Under the pieces are notes generated by a model that made no database searches, was not told the origin of the DNA, and worked only from the letters and a program-made list of their open reading frames with translations. Shown piece after piece: positions 45,455 through 54,120 of a stretch of 55,358 nucleotides of DNA. Made by a program: the position numbers and the translations under genes. The DNA comes from Nitrosomonas halophila (lineage in GTDB: Bacteria > Pseudomonadota > Gammaproteobacteria > Burkholderiales > Nitrosomonadaceae): assembly GCF_900107165.1 (NCBI RefSeq), contig NZ_FNOY01000015.1, forward strand, positions 1 through 55,358. The letters are read 5' to 3'. How positions within the stretch are numbered: position 1 is the stretch's first letter; each line of letters starts with the position of its first letter.

Positions 45455-47005
45455 ATGACAGATACTCTCATTTTGTTCGCAATCAGTACGTTACTGGCAG
45501 GGTTCACGGTTCGGTTCGCCATTTCACTGGCACTCGCGCACGGCATTCTGGATCGCCCCGGCCAGCATAAACAGCATGAAACCCACACGCCTTTCGTCGG
45601 CGGAACAGGTATTTTAGTTGCCCTCTCGATAGCCCTGGTTTTTCTGGCCAGCCACTTTCCTGAACATACCTTGAAATGGTTGGGGCTGGGGCTGGGCGCC
45701 ATGATCATTTTCATCACAGGGTTCATTGACGATATTTTCCAGCTCTCCTATAAGCTGCGCTTCATCGTTCAAACCCTTGTCGTACTGATCATGACGCTCG
45801 CAAGCGGTGTCGTGATCAGCGATCTTGGACACCTGCTGGCTGGCGAATTATTTGTGCTTGCCATGTTCGCCATTCCGTTTACACTGCTTGCCACCATCGG
45901 CGGCATCAATGCACTCAACATGATTGACGGCATCGATGGGCTATCCGGATCGGTGACTTTGATGAGCCTGGTGCTGCTGGGCATCGTGGCCTATATTGCC
46001 GGCGATCAACCCAATTTAGCATTGATCATTGCCGTCAGCGGCGGGACTGTCGCATTTTTATGCTTCAATCTTCGACACCCGTTTCAAGCACGTGCCAAAG
46101 TTTTTCTCGGGGACAATGGCAGCATGTTGCTTGGATTTCTGATCGCATGGCTGCTCATCGATCTATCGCAGGGTATCGACCGTGCCATGACACCGGTCAC
46201 GGCACTGTGGCTATTCTCCATCCCGCTCATGGATACCATCAGCATCATGCTGCGCCGGATCAGGCAACAAAAATCGCCATTCGAACCTGACCATAATCAC
46301 CTGCATCACATCATGCTGAGCGCGGGTTATCGAGTGGGAGACGCCGTCTATACCATCGCCTGCATCCACCTGCTGCTCGGTGGCATCGGCCTGGCCGGTC
46401 TATACATGGACATCCCCGAAGTCCTGATGCTGCTCGCCTTTGTGTGTATTTTTTGCGGATACTTTTACCTGACACTGCGCCCATGGCATTTCATTACGGC
46501 GCTACGTTATCTGCATGCGCTCTGGGGGCTGGCGCCGACCAAAAGCTATGGCCTTTTCCTGGGCAGCCATACGGCCCAGGAAGCAGAAAATCTGGTTCGC
46601 ATGCTTTCGGGAGAACTCAGGCACAATGAGAATTCCTTGGTACATGTGATGGAACAGCAAGCACCGCATGGAAAGAAATTGACTCAATATGCCGTGGTGG
46701 TCAACATACGATTATTGGATGGCGACAACACACCGCACAAGGAAACCGAGAAATTTACGGCCGCCTTGCAAGCGCGCATGAAAGAACAGTACGGCATTCA
46801 ATTACGACCCTTCTTTGAACGCCGCAAGCAAGACACTCGAAACACGTTTCAGCCCGGCGCTGCGGCGGAAAATGGTGGCATAACGGAACGGCGACGTGGC
46901 GAGCACAAGCTATTGATTTTTGAAGCGATGTTTGACCAGCCGACATCCAGGCAAGGCGAGGACAAGCCATCGAAAATTGCTTCTGGCAGCTCGCCCATAA
47001 AATAA
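45455..47005 (+). CDS. WecA/MraY-family undecaprenyl-phosphate sugar-phosphate transferase
   Basis: 516 residues. A multi-span GT4 domain (about 1-355) carries the motifs HETHTPFVGG (about 30-39), FIDDIFQLSYKLRF (90-103), NMIDGIDGLSG (154-164), VFLGDNGSMLLGF (217-229) and the cytoplasmic HNHLHH (280-285). It likely links GlcNAc-1-P or another sugar phosphate to the lipid carrier for O-antigen or capsule synthesis. The C-terminal ~160 residues are an unrecognised soluble extension absent from typical ~360-residue WecA. Confidence 0.9.
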   Translation: MTDTLILFAISTLLAGFTVRFAISLALAHGILDRPGQHKQHETHTPFVGGTGILVALSIALVFLASHFPEHTLKWLGLGLGAMIIFITGFIDDIFQLSYKLRFIVQTLVVLIMTLASGVVISDLGHLLAGELFVLAMFAIPFTLLATIGGINALNMIDGIDGLSGSVTLMSLVLLGIVAYIAGDQPNLALIIAVSGGTVAFLCFNLRHPFQARAKVFLGDNGSMLLGFLIAWLLIDLSQGIDRAMTPVTALWLFSIPLMDTISIMLRRIRQQKSPFEPDHNHLHHIMLSAGYRVGDAVYTIACIHLLLGGIGLAGLYMDIPEVLMLLAFVCIFCGYFYLTLRPWHFITALRYLHALWGLAPTKSYGLFLGSHTAQEAENLVRMLSGELRHNENSLVHVMEQQAPHGKKLTQYAVVVNIRLLDGDNTPHKETEKFTAALQARMKEQYGIQLRPFFERRKQDTRNTFQPGAAAENGGITERRRGEHKLLIFEAMFDQPTSRQGEDKPSKIASGSSPIK

Positions 47006-47101
47006 GGCATTGATGACCGGGAATTGGCAAATGTCATTTGCAAGCAAATACTGTCAGAATAAGGGCATCACTCGATCACTCGAGATAATTGGGAGCTCTC
47101 T

Positions 47102-47449
47102 ATGCACTTTAAATTGATCATAGTATTTGTTGACCAGGATAGAACGGCACAGGTCATGGATGCCGCCCGCGCTGTGGGCGCTACCGGCGCCACGATCATC
47201 AACAATGCACGTGGCGAGGGACTGGAAAAAGTCATTGGGATATTCGGGCTTGAAATTCTCGACCCGCGTGCTGTCATCATGATCCTGGCCGAGGCTCGGC
47301 GTGCAGACCATGTGCTGAATGCCGTCACCGAAGCCGGCAATCTTGACGAGAGTCTGGGAACTGGTATCGCCATTCAGCTCGACGTAGACAAAGCACTCGG
47401 ATTGAGCGAGCATATCAAAAAACTAGAGGCGAAACATCCATTGAACTAG
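47102..47449 (+). CDS. PII-like signalling protein
   Basis: 115 residues with the ferredoxin-like fold of PII-type proteins (FKLIIVFVDQDRTAQVMDAARAVGATGATIINNARG, described at residues 3-38) and a shortened T-loop region. Such proteins bind nucleotides and control membrane transporters. The gene is convergent with a Kef-type antiporter gene, 4 bp between stops, so a functional link is possible but not shown by operon structure. Confidence 0.75.
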   Translation: MHFKLIIVFVDQDRTAQVMDAARAVGATGATIINNARGEGLEKVIGIFGLEILDPRAVIMILAEARRADHVLNAVTEAGNLDESLGTGIAIQLDVDKALGLSEHIKKLEAKHPLN

Positions 47450-47453
47450 GCCT

Positions 47454-49451
47454 TCACTCGATCGGCGGTTGTTTGATTCCTGTCAACAATACCTCGGCAC
47501 GCTGCAGGCCATCCGCTGAACCAAACAATACCAGCACATCGTTCGCTTGCAGCACAGTATCCAGGGAGGGCGACAGTTTTCTTTGACCGTCTCTAACCAA
47601 GGCCGTCACTACCAGATTGTCCGCATTGATGGTCAGATCGGCCAGCCTGCGGCCAACTGCCGGGCTCTTGTCATCAAGCGAGATGGGATATAGCCTGTCT
47701 GCCAGCCTTTCCTCAGGCTGGTCAAAGGCTGTCCCACTACCGCTGAGCAACTCGCGCAACATCTGATAGCGATTCATTCGCTGTTCCTGAATATACTGGG
47801 CGACTGTGTCAAGCGGTTTTTTGAGCGCGAGTAGCGCATGAGAAATCAGCATCATGCCTGCTTCCAGTGTTTCGGGAATCACTTCGGTAGCACCCGCTGC
47901 TTTGAGTTCGGCAAGATGTGATTCATCGCGCGTTCTCACCAGCACGGTCAAATCAGCCTTGAGATGTTTGACATTTTCCAGTGTTTTCAGCGCTGCGGTC
48001 GTATCATCATGACTGATCAGCAGCAAACGCGCCGCTGCAATATTCACAGCTTCCAGCACGCTCATCTCGGCTGAGTCGGCATAATAGACCGGATAACCAG
48101 CCAAGCGCGCTTCACGCACCCGCGAAGCATCCATATCCAGCGCGATATACGGAATGTTTTCCGCTTCCAGACAGCGGCTGACAAGTTGGCCAATTCGACC
48201 AAAGCCACAAATTACGACATGGTTGCTGGCACCATGGGAATGGATCGAATCCCCCTCCCCTGCTTCCTCCCGTTTCTTTTCGGCCGGAAGCGGCATTATT
48301 TCTGCAGCCAGCAGCCGGTTATAACGTATCATGAATGGTGCGATGACCATGGAAATCAGTACCGAGGTAAGTGCTATCTGGGCAAATTGCTGGGCGATCA
48401 CTTCCGAACCGATGGCAATTGCCAGCAAGGCAAAACCGAATTCACCGCCAACCGCCAGTATCAGACCGACTCGCAATGCGGTGTTCCAATCGATTCGCGC
48501 CAGTCGGACAATCGTTGTGACCAGCAGCAACTTGATCAGCAGCAGCGCCACTGCTCCCGCAAGTGCCTGCGGCCAGATTTGTGGCAACACGCCTGGATCC
48601 ATCAACATGCCGATACTGATGAAAAAGAGCCCCAGCAAGACATCGCGGAACGGGCGGATGGTGGCCTCGACCTGATGCCTAAACTCGGTTTCAGCGAGCA
48701 TCATGCCTGCCAGGAATGCGCCAAATGCCATCGACAAGCCAAAACTCTTGGTAATCCAGGCAGACAGAATGCAGACAAACAAAACCGTCAGCGTAAACAA
48801 TTCCGCCGAGCGCTTCTGGGCGACCTGGTGAAACAAAGGCTTGAGCAAGTACCGGCCGCAGATGACCATGATGGCTATCGCCAATATCGCCTTGATCAGT
48901 GCCCAGCCAAGCGCGCCGATAACCGCATCGGAGGCCGCGATCCCCAGAACGGGAATGATGATCACGAACGGCACGGCCGTAATATCCTGAAATACCGATA
49001 ATGCAATCCCCAGCCTGCCGTGGCGGGCATGCTCCTCCCCCACCTCGCTCAGTTGCTTGGCAATGATAGTCGTTGAAGATTGTGCAAATACGGCTCCGAT
49101 CACGAATGCGACCCGGGCATCGGTATCCAGCAACCACAGCCCCGCTGCAACAATGATGGTTGTGAACGCGACTTGCGCAGAACCCAATCCCAGTATCATA
49201 TGCCTCAAGGAATAGATATGCGCCAGAGAAAAACTGAGGCCTATCGTGAACAGCAGGAACACGATACCAAATTCGGCGATCAGCCCAATATAACCGTTAT
49301 CGATCACTGGCCCGGCCGTGTGGGGGCCCAGCAAAACGCCCACCAATAAATAGGCCAGGCTGGGAGGGATGTGCAATTTATGGAAACCCAGCACGGCCGC
49401 GACGGTTGCACTCAACAAGAGCAACAATTGCATCAGTGTTTCATCTAGCAT
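47454..49451 (-). CDS. Kef-type monovalent cation:proton antiporter
   Basis: About 665 residues from ATG 49451; the frame extends to 49619 without family similarity. CPA2 transporter domain of about 12 helices (GIVFLLFTIGLSFSL early), then RCK/TrkA-N (VVICGFGRIGQLVSRCLEAENI, about residues 412-433) and TrkA-C (about 560-655). Potassium or sodium efflux coupled to proton uptake. YbaL/KefB/KefC cannot be told apart here. Confidence 0.9.
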   Translation of the reverse strand: MLDETLMQLLLLLSATVAAVLGFHKLHIPPSLAYLLVGVLLGPHTAGPVIDNGYIGLIAEFGIVFLLFTIGLSFSLAHIYSLRHMILGLGSAQVAFTTIIVAAGLWLLDTDARVAFVIGAVFAQSSTTIIAKQLSEVGEEHARHGRLGIALSVFQDITAVPFVIIIPVLGIAASDAVIGALGWALIKAILAIAIMVICGRYLLKPLFHQVAQKRSAELFTLTVLFVCILSAWITKSFGLSMAFGAFLAGMMLAETEFRHQVEATIRPFRDVLLGLFFISIGMLMDPGVLPQIWPQALAGAVALLLIKLLLVTTIVRLARIDWNTALRVGLILAVGGEFGFALLAIAIGSEVIAQQFAQIALTSVLISMVIAPFMIRYNRLLAAEIMPLPAEKKREEAGEGDSIHSHGASNHVVICGFGRIGQLVSRCLEAENIPYIALDMDASRVREARLAGYPVYYADSAEMSVLEAVNIAAARLLLISHDDTTAALKTLENVKHLKADLTVLVRTRDESHLAELKAAGATEVIPETLEAGMMLISHALLALKKPLDTVAQYIQEQRMNRYQMLRELLSGSGTAFDQPEERLADRLYPISLDDKSPAVGRRLADLTINADNLVVTALVRDGQRKLSPSLDTVLQANDVLVLFGSADGLQRAEVLLTGIKQPPIE

Positions 49452-49913
49452 TGCATATATCTTTTCTTTGATTTTGACGGCATTCGATGATCCTGGGTCA
49501 GCTAAATGCACTGAAATATAGGGTTCCAAAGCTGTGCAGAACAAGATACCACAGCGATGCGCGCAATCACCGCTCCATTTCAGGCCATTGCAAATGCTGC
49601 CCCAAGCTTTGAAAAGCAAACCAACCGGTCCATGGCGTGGATACCAGCCGAGTGAACATGAAGATAACCACTTATGCCCTTGATCACAATATGGGGACCA
49701 TCAATAGTCGGCCAACCGAAGAATCGGGAGCGCATACCTCATGTCCACCAGCCGCTTTAGCCTGCCTCATCGAGTCGCCAGAAGAATTCCGGACGACGCG
49801 TATGGATTGACGTTCGCTTGGAGGGGGTGCTATATTTTTTTGCCGATTGACAGGCAAAGTAGGGATAAAGGTTAATATCTCTTGATTACAATCATTACAG
49901 GGAGGATATCACC
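49452..49913. other. Intergenic stretch upstream of the TIR gene
   Basis: Divergent regulatory region of the antiporter and the TIR gene. A TTGACA at about 49847 lies upstream of AT-rich sequence, and a GGGAGGA ribosome-binding site precedes the GTG at 49914. No gene or repeat was recognised. Confidence 0.45.
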
Positions 49914-50306
49914 GTGGCTTCAACCAACCGGGTTTTTATCAGTTTTCCACTCAAGGATGCCGAACTCAAGGATCAACTGATCGACGAAATCAAGAAAATC
50001 AATGAGCAATGGGAATGTGTCTTCATGCCGCAAAAGAAATCATGGGAAAGCGCATGGAAAGCTGAATGCCAGGAGGTCGTAAGCGGTTGTGACGGTGCAA
50101 TCGGGATCATTACAGCCAATACGATTCGGGCCGATGGCCAACTATGGGAATTGCGTTGCGCCTATGATGGACAAATGCGCGTGTTATTGATCGGCGACGA
50201 TGAGGCATGTGACATTCCCGCCAAAAAATTCCCCGACCTGATCAGAGACGAGGATATCAGCCCATGGGACATGTCCACCGTCAAGCTGTTCCTGAACAGG
50301 CTATAG
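49914..50306 (+). CDS. Stand-alone TIR-domain protein
   Basis: 130 residues consisting only of a TIR fold (DUF1863/ThsB-like). The first strand is NRVFISFPLKDAEL (5-18) and the putative catalytic Glu is in GQLWELRCAYDG (about 75-86), where TIR NADases have WE-type motifs. Bacterial TIR proteins act in NAD hydrolysis or signalling, often in phage defence, but no ThsA/SIR2 partner or other defence gene is adjacent. GTG start with GGGAGGA. A 19-bp perfect inverted repeat begins in its stop codon. Confidence 0.75.
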   Translation: MASTNRVFISFPLKDAELKDQLIDEIKKINEQWECVFMPQKKSWESAWKAECQEVVSGCDGAIGIITANTIRADGQLWELRCAYDGQMRVLLIGDDEACDIPAKKFPDLIRDEDISPWDMSTVKLFLNRL

Positions 50307-50364
50307 GATATTGAGTCCCACAGTATACTGGCACTATTCAGCATGCTGTGGGACTCAATATCCT
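50305..50364. terminator. 19-bp perfect inverted repeat between TIR gene and ovoB
   Basis: AGGATATTGAGTCCCACAG (50305-50323) and its exact complement (50346-50364), spacer 22 bp. It starts within the TIR stop codon and lies between convergent genes, so a bidirectional terminator is likely, though there is no T-run. Confidence 0.65.
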
Positions 50365-50401
50365 GCTGACAGCGCCAGCTGGGCGGCATTAATACGACTC
50401 G

Positions 50402-51580
50402 TCAGGATTGCTGATCTTTCCGCTCAACAGCCTGTCGGATTTTTTCCAATGCATGCCTGACCCGATGCCGGGGTGTGCCGATGTTCATGCGCATGAAACC
50501 GCTGCCTTCCTTGCCAAATAGAATTCCAGGGCTCAGGCCGATTCCAGCCTGTGATACGAAAAACTGTGCCAGCATAGCGTCGCTCAAACTCAACGGCCGG
50601 CAATCCAGCCAGACCAGATAAGTGCCTTCGGGAGAGATCAGCCGAATTTTGGGAAGGTGTTCGGCCAGGTATTCTCGAATGAAATCGCGCGTTTCAGCGA
50701 GATAGGCCATCAACGCGTCCAGCCACGCGCCGCCGTGACGGTATGCGGCCTCGAACGCGGCGATGCTAAAAGGATTGGCGGCACTGACATGGATCATGTC
50801 CAGATACTCGCTGATTGCCGCCCGGTACTTGGCATTGGGTACGATTAATGCGGACAGATTGAGACCTGGAATATTGAAGGTCTTGCTCGGGGCGACCGCA
50901 GTAATAATCTGTTCGGGGCAGTCAGCCAGGCTGGCCAATATATGATGTTTGCTCTCCGGATAGACCAAGTCGGCATGAATTTCGTCCGACACCACAATCA
51001 GCTCATGCTGATTGGCAATAGCCAGCAGCTGCTCCAGCTCCGACCGCTGCCAGACTCTGCCGACAGGATTGTGCGGCGAGCAAAACAACAACATGCGCGC
51101 CGTCTCGGCTTGTTTGGCCAAGTCCTCGAAATCCATGCGATAGCGATGTTGCTCGAACCGCAATGGACTGGCATTGAGCTGTCTGCCCGTTTTTGTCACA
51201 GCAGAAAAAAACGGGAAATACACGGGCGGTTGAATGATGACAGGCTCGGCTGGCTGGGTAAGCGCGAGAATAGCGGTATTGAGCGAGGGCACCACACCCG
51301 GACATAAAACAATCCAATCCCGCTCGACCTGCCAGCCATGGCGCACTTTCAGCCAGTCGATCAGGGCAGCGTATAAACTGTCCGGAAACAGCGTGTAGCC
51401 ATAGATCGGGTGGGCTGCACGCGCGGCCAATGCTGCAGTCACTGCAGCAGGCGCGGCAAAATCCATATCCGCCACCCACATCGGCATCACCTCTGCATGA
51501 CCGAACATCATCGAGCGGCCATCATATTTTGTGCTCGATGTGCCTGACCGGTCGATCTCGCGATCGAAGTCATCACTCAA
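50402..51580 (-). CDS. ovoB: PLP-dependent sulfoxide lyase (OvoB/PatB-like)
   Basis: 392 residues, aminotransferase-fold (MalY/PatB group). The PLP lysine is in APSKTFNIPGLN (about 230-241); other motifs are FCSPHNPVGRVW and VSDEIHADLVY. The start overlaps the ovoA stop by 4 nt, so it probably cleaves the OvoA sulfoxide product to the thiol in ovothiol synthesis. Without ovoA next to it, it would be called a cystathionine beta-lyase. Confidence 0.88.
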   Translation of the reverse strand: MSDDFDREIDRSGTSSTKYDGRSMMFGHAEVMPMWVADMDFAAPAAVTAALAARAAHPIYGYTLFPDSLYAALIDWLKVRHGWQVERDWIVLCPGVVPSLNTAILALTQPAEPVIIQPPVYFPFFSAVTKTGRQLNASPLRFEQHRYRMDFEDLAKQAETARMLLFCSPHNPVGRVWQRSELEQLLAIANQHELIVVSDEIHADLVYPESKHHILASLADCPEQIITAVAPSKTFNIPGLNLSALIVPNAKYRAAISEYLDMIHVSAANPFSIAAFEAAYRHGGAWLDALMAYLAETRDFIREYLAEHLPKIRLISPEGTYLVWLDCRPLSLSDAMLAQFFVSQAGIGLSPGILFGKEGSGFMRMNIGTPRHRVRHALEKIRQAVERKDQQS

Positions 51581-53694
51581 TCGATTTTCTCCCAGATGGT
51601 CGCTTCCGATAAGGTATGCTGGAATTTGCGGCGGGTTTCACGAATCACGAACGGAACTTCCAATGGCCCCTGAATCAATCTGAAATGTTTGCCCAGAATT
51701 TCCTTGAGCCCGTCGAGTGTGCCGAAGCTTTCACCATCCCGCTTGAAACCACCCACCCAGTTTTCCCGCTTGGTATGTTCTTCCAGCCAAGTATACGGCG
51801 AAGCAATCAACAGCAACCCACCCGAATTGAGTCGTTCGTGAATCATGCTCAGAAACTTGCTGGGATCATACAAACGATCAATCAGATTGGCCGCCAGTAT
51901 CAAATCATAACCGGTCAGAATCGGCTTGAGATTGCAGGCGTCACCCTGGAAGAATTCAACCTTGTGCTTGGCATTTTCCAGTCCCAGATTGGCCAGTGAG
52001 CGCTCTCGATAAAAGACCAGCTCGCCTTCATCTGTCAGTGTATAACGTAATACGCCATGCTGGGCCAGCTGGACGCCCTGGTTGATGAAGCGCGCCGAGA
52101 AATCCACGCCGGTGACATGCTCGAAATGTCGGGCCAGTTCAAAGGTGGCGCGGCCGGAAGCACACCCCAGATCGAGCGCCTTGTGCGCCGGCCGGCCGCC
52201 CATGGCGCTGATTGCGAGCTTGGCCAGGGCCGCCGGGAAGTTGGGGACATCGTAATAGTTGTCTCCATAGTGGAATTCCGCATACTCCGACAGCAGTTTG
52301 TCGGTCTCATAATGCGAACTGGCCAAAGTGGCGGGCGCATCGGATATCACATAACGAAATCCGGCATGCTGGAAGAAATGCCGCCGGAAAGCATAACGCG
52401 CCGATTTCAGGGATTCGTTGCCACAGGCAATCCATGATCCGCCTTTGATGAGATTATGCCGATCGTCAAAAGTGGGCGTGGTAAAGTCATCGTAAAGTGG
52501 ATGCACGTCGAAACCGGCGAAAGGATAAGTGGGCGTTTCCGTCCACTGCCAGACATTTCCCACAATGTCAAAAAAATCCCCCTGTTGAAATTCATTGACC
52601 GGACAGCTGGAGGCATAGTAATCGAGATGAATATTACCTTCCGCCGGCGTGTCGGCAAGCACTTCGCTCAGGCCGGCAACATCATACAGCCGATACCATT
52701 CATCTTCCGTCGGCAGGCGCACCGGCTGCCCGGTTGCCCTGGCCTTCCAGTTGCAAAAGGCCTTGGCTTCGTGATAGTTGACCTCTACCGGCCAATCCCA
52801 GGGCATGGGCACCTCTTCCGTCATCAGACGCAACCACCACTGTGCCCCCTTTCGTACCCAGAAGGTCGGGCAAGTCACTTGCGTATGCTGCTTCCAGGCC
52901 AGCCCTTCCTCTTCCCAGCATGCATCTGATTCATAGCCTTTCGCCTCGACAAATGCCAGGAATTCCTGATTACTCACCAAATAGCGGCTAGCCTGAAAAG
53001 CAGGTATCTCTGCCTCATGGTGGCCATACTCGTTATCCCACCCATAATAAGGATCGTTCTTGCTCTTGCCGATCTTCACCTTCCCGGCCTGCACCCCAAC
53101 CATTTGATTCTCCGGCGCGCTCCCGCTGGTGCGGCAAGGTTGCCAGGCCGGATGGGGCTGTACATAAGCGGGGTTATGCTGCCGGATAAGAACGGACGAT
53201 GTTTCCAAATGAATGCGTTCATGCTCCACCCCCATGACAATGGCCCACCATGGACTGTCCCACGAGACCGGCAGTTTCAACGGCATGGTGGTGATTAGCT
53301 GGTCGACCCGGGCGCGCATGGTACGACGATAAGCCATGACCTCTTCGACAGTTGGCCAATCGTAGTGGGTCGTATCCAGATCATCCCAGCTCATTTCATC
53401 GACACCTACTGCAAACATTGACTCCAGTTTGGGATTGATGCGCTCGGCGAACAATCCGGCCAACACCAGCTTATTGGTGAAGAAAGTTGCTGTATGCCCC
53501 AAATAGAAAATTAGAGGATGACGCAATATGATGGGTTTAACGTAGTAGGCTTCCTGGCTGCGCAAAGTCTCAAACAGCTGCTCATAGCGATCCAGGGTAG
53601 TGTGAAAATAGGCGCGCAACACCTCGCGTGTGGTGTCGATAGATTCACCATCCAGCAGCGGCGTGCGTTGAAAAAGATCATTTTTGGGAGACAT
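51577..53694 (-). CDS. ovoA: 5-histidylcysteine sulfoxide synthase / methyltransferase (OvoA)
   Basis: 705 residues. N-terminal DinB-like domain with iron ligands (HTAT about residue 67; HERIHLE about 158-164), a central formylglycine-generating-type (EgtB-like) domain (KGGSWIACGNESLKSARYAF, described at about 418-437), and a C-terminal SAM methyltransferase (ALDLGCASGRATFELARHF, about 513-531). This full OvoA layout makes 5-(cysteinyl)histidine sulfoxide and N-methylates the thiohistidine of ovothiol A. Translationally coupled to ovoB. A 13-bp palindrome overlaps its promoter. Confidence 0.93.
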   Translation of the reverse strand: MSPKNDLFQRTPLLDGESIDTTREVLRAYFHTTLDRYEQLFETLRSQEAYYVKPIILRHPLIFYLGHTATFFTNKLVLAGLFAERINPKLESMFAVGVDEMSWDDLDTTHYDWPTVEEVMAYRRTMRARVDQLITTMPLKLPVSWDSPWWAIVMGVEHERIHLETSSVLIRQHNPAYVQPHPAWQPCRTSGSAPENQMVGVQAGKVKIGKSKNDPYYGWDNEYGHHEAEIPAFQASRYLVSNQEFLAFVEAKGYESDACWEEEGLAWKQHTQVTCPTFWVRKGAQWWLRLMTEEVPMPWDWPVEVNYHEAKAFCNWKARATGQPVRLPTEDEWYRLYDVAGLSEVLADTPAEGNIHLDYYASSCPVNEFQQGDFFDIVGNVWQWTETPTYPFAGFDVHPLYDDFTTPTFDDRHNLIKGGSWIACGNESLKSARYAFRRHFFQHAGFRYVISDAPATLASSHYETDKLLSEYAEFHYGDNYYDVPNFPAALAKLAISAMGGRPAHKALDLGCASGRATFELARHFEHVTGVDFSARFINQGVQLAQHGVLRYTLTDEGELVFYRERSLANLGLENAKHKVEFFQGDACNLKPILTGYDLILAANLIDRLYDPSKFLSMIHERLNSGGLLLIASPYTWLEEHTKRENWVGGFKRDGESFGTLDGLKEILGKHFRLIQGPLEVPFVIRETRRKFQHTLSEATIWEKID

Positions 53695-53736
53695 AGGTCA
53701 CTTGAGGCAATGCTCTTGCACTTTTCAAAACTAGAG

Positions 53737-53783
53737 ATTATAACGCCTCCCGCCGCCTGGGTCATGGGCAGCGGGAGGCGTTA
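53737..53783 (-). promoter_or_regulatory. ovoA promoter overlapped by a 13-bp inverted repeat
   Basis: On the minus strand, ATGACC (53760-53765), a 17-bp spacer and TATAAT (53737-53742) form a candidate promoter. The perfect repeat TAACGCCTCCCGC (53741-53753) / GCGGGAGGCGTTA (53771-53783) flanks the -35 and touches the -10. It could be an operator or the terminator of an upstream transcript. Confidence 0.55.
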
Positions 53784-54037
53784 CAGCAATTCTTATTTTT
53801 AGAAGCTATTTGGAAATGCCTGCTTCAGGTCCGCCCCTTCAATACCACAGCCATTATGGCGAAACAGGGTTACCGAAAAACATATCTGGATGGCCGCAGC
53901 CCGTCTGACCTCGCCATAACAGCGATAACGTTGTGTGTGCGGATCATTTTGGCTACCGTTATCTCAAACAGCAATCGATTGAGATTTACAAAATCAGGCA
54001 CATGTTTGAAAGTGGTGCTGTATCGGCAAAGTGCATG

Positions 54038-54071
54038 CCGATGAAAAGTATCACTCGACACTTTTCATCGG
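54038..54071. terminator. 12-bp hairpin in the gene-free stretch 53784-54120
   Basis: CCGATGAAAAGT (54038-54049) and ACTTTTCATCGG (54060-54071), a 10-bp loop. It lies downstream of the baeRF gene on the minus strand and may end its transcript; no T-run. At 54099-54110 a solitary end (TAGGAGGCTGTC) of MITE family 2 occurs. No gene was seen in this stretch. Confidence 0.55.
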
Positions 54072-54120
54072 TAACAACGAAAATCTGTGTGCTTGCGCTA
54101 GGAGGCTGTCTACGTATGCG

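Noticed and set aside
54099..54110. Solitary end of MITE family 2 (TAGGAGGCTGTC)
   Set aside because: Only 12 bases match and no second end is nearby, so an independent element cannot be claimed; mentioned only within the stretch description.
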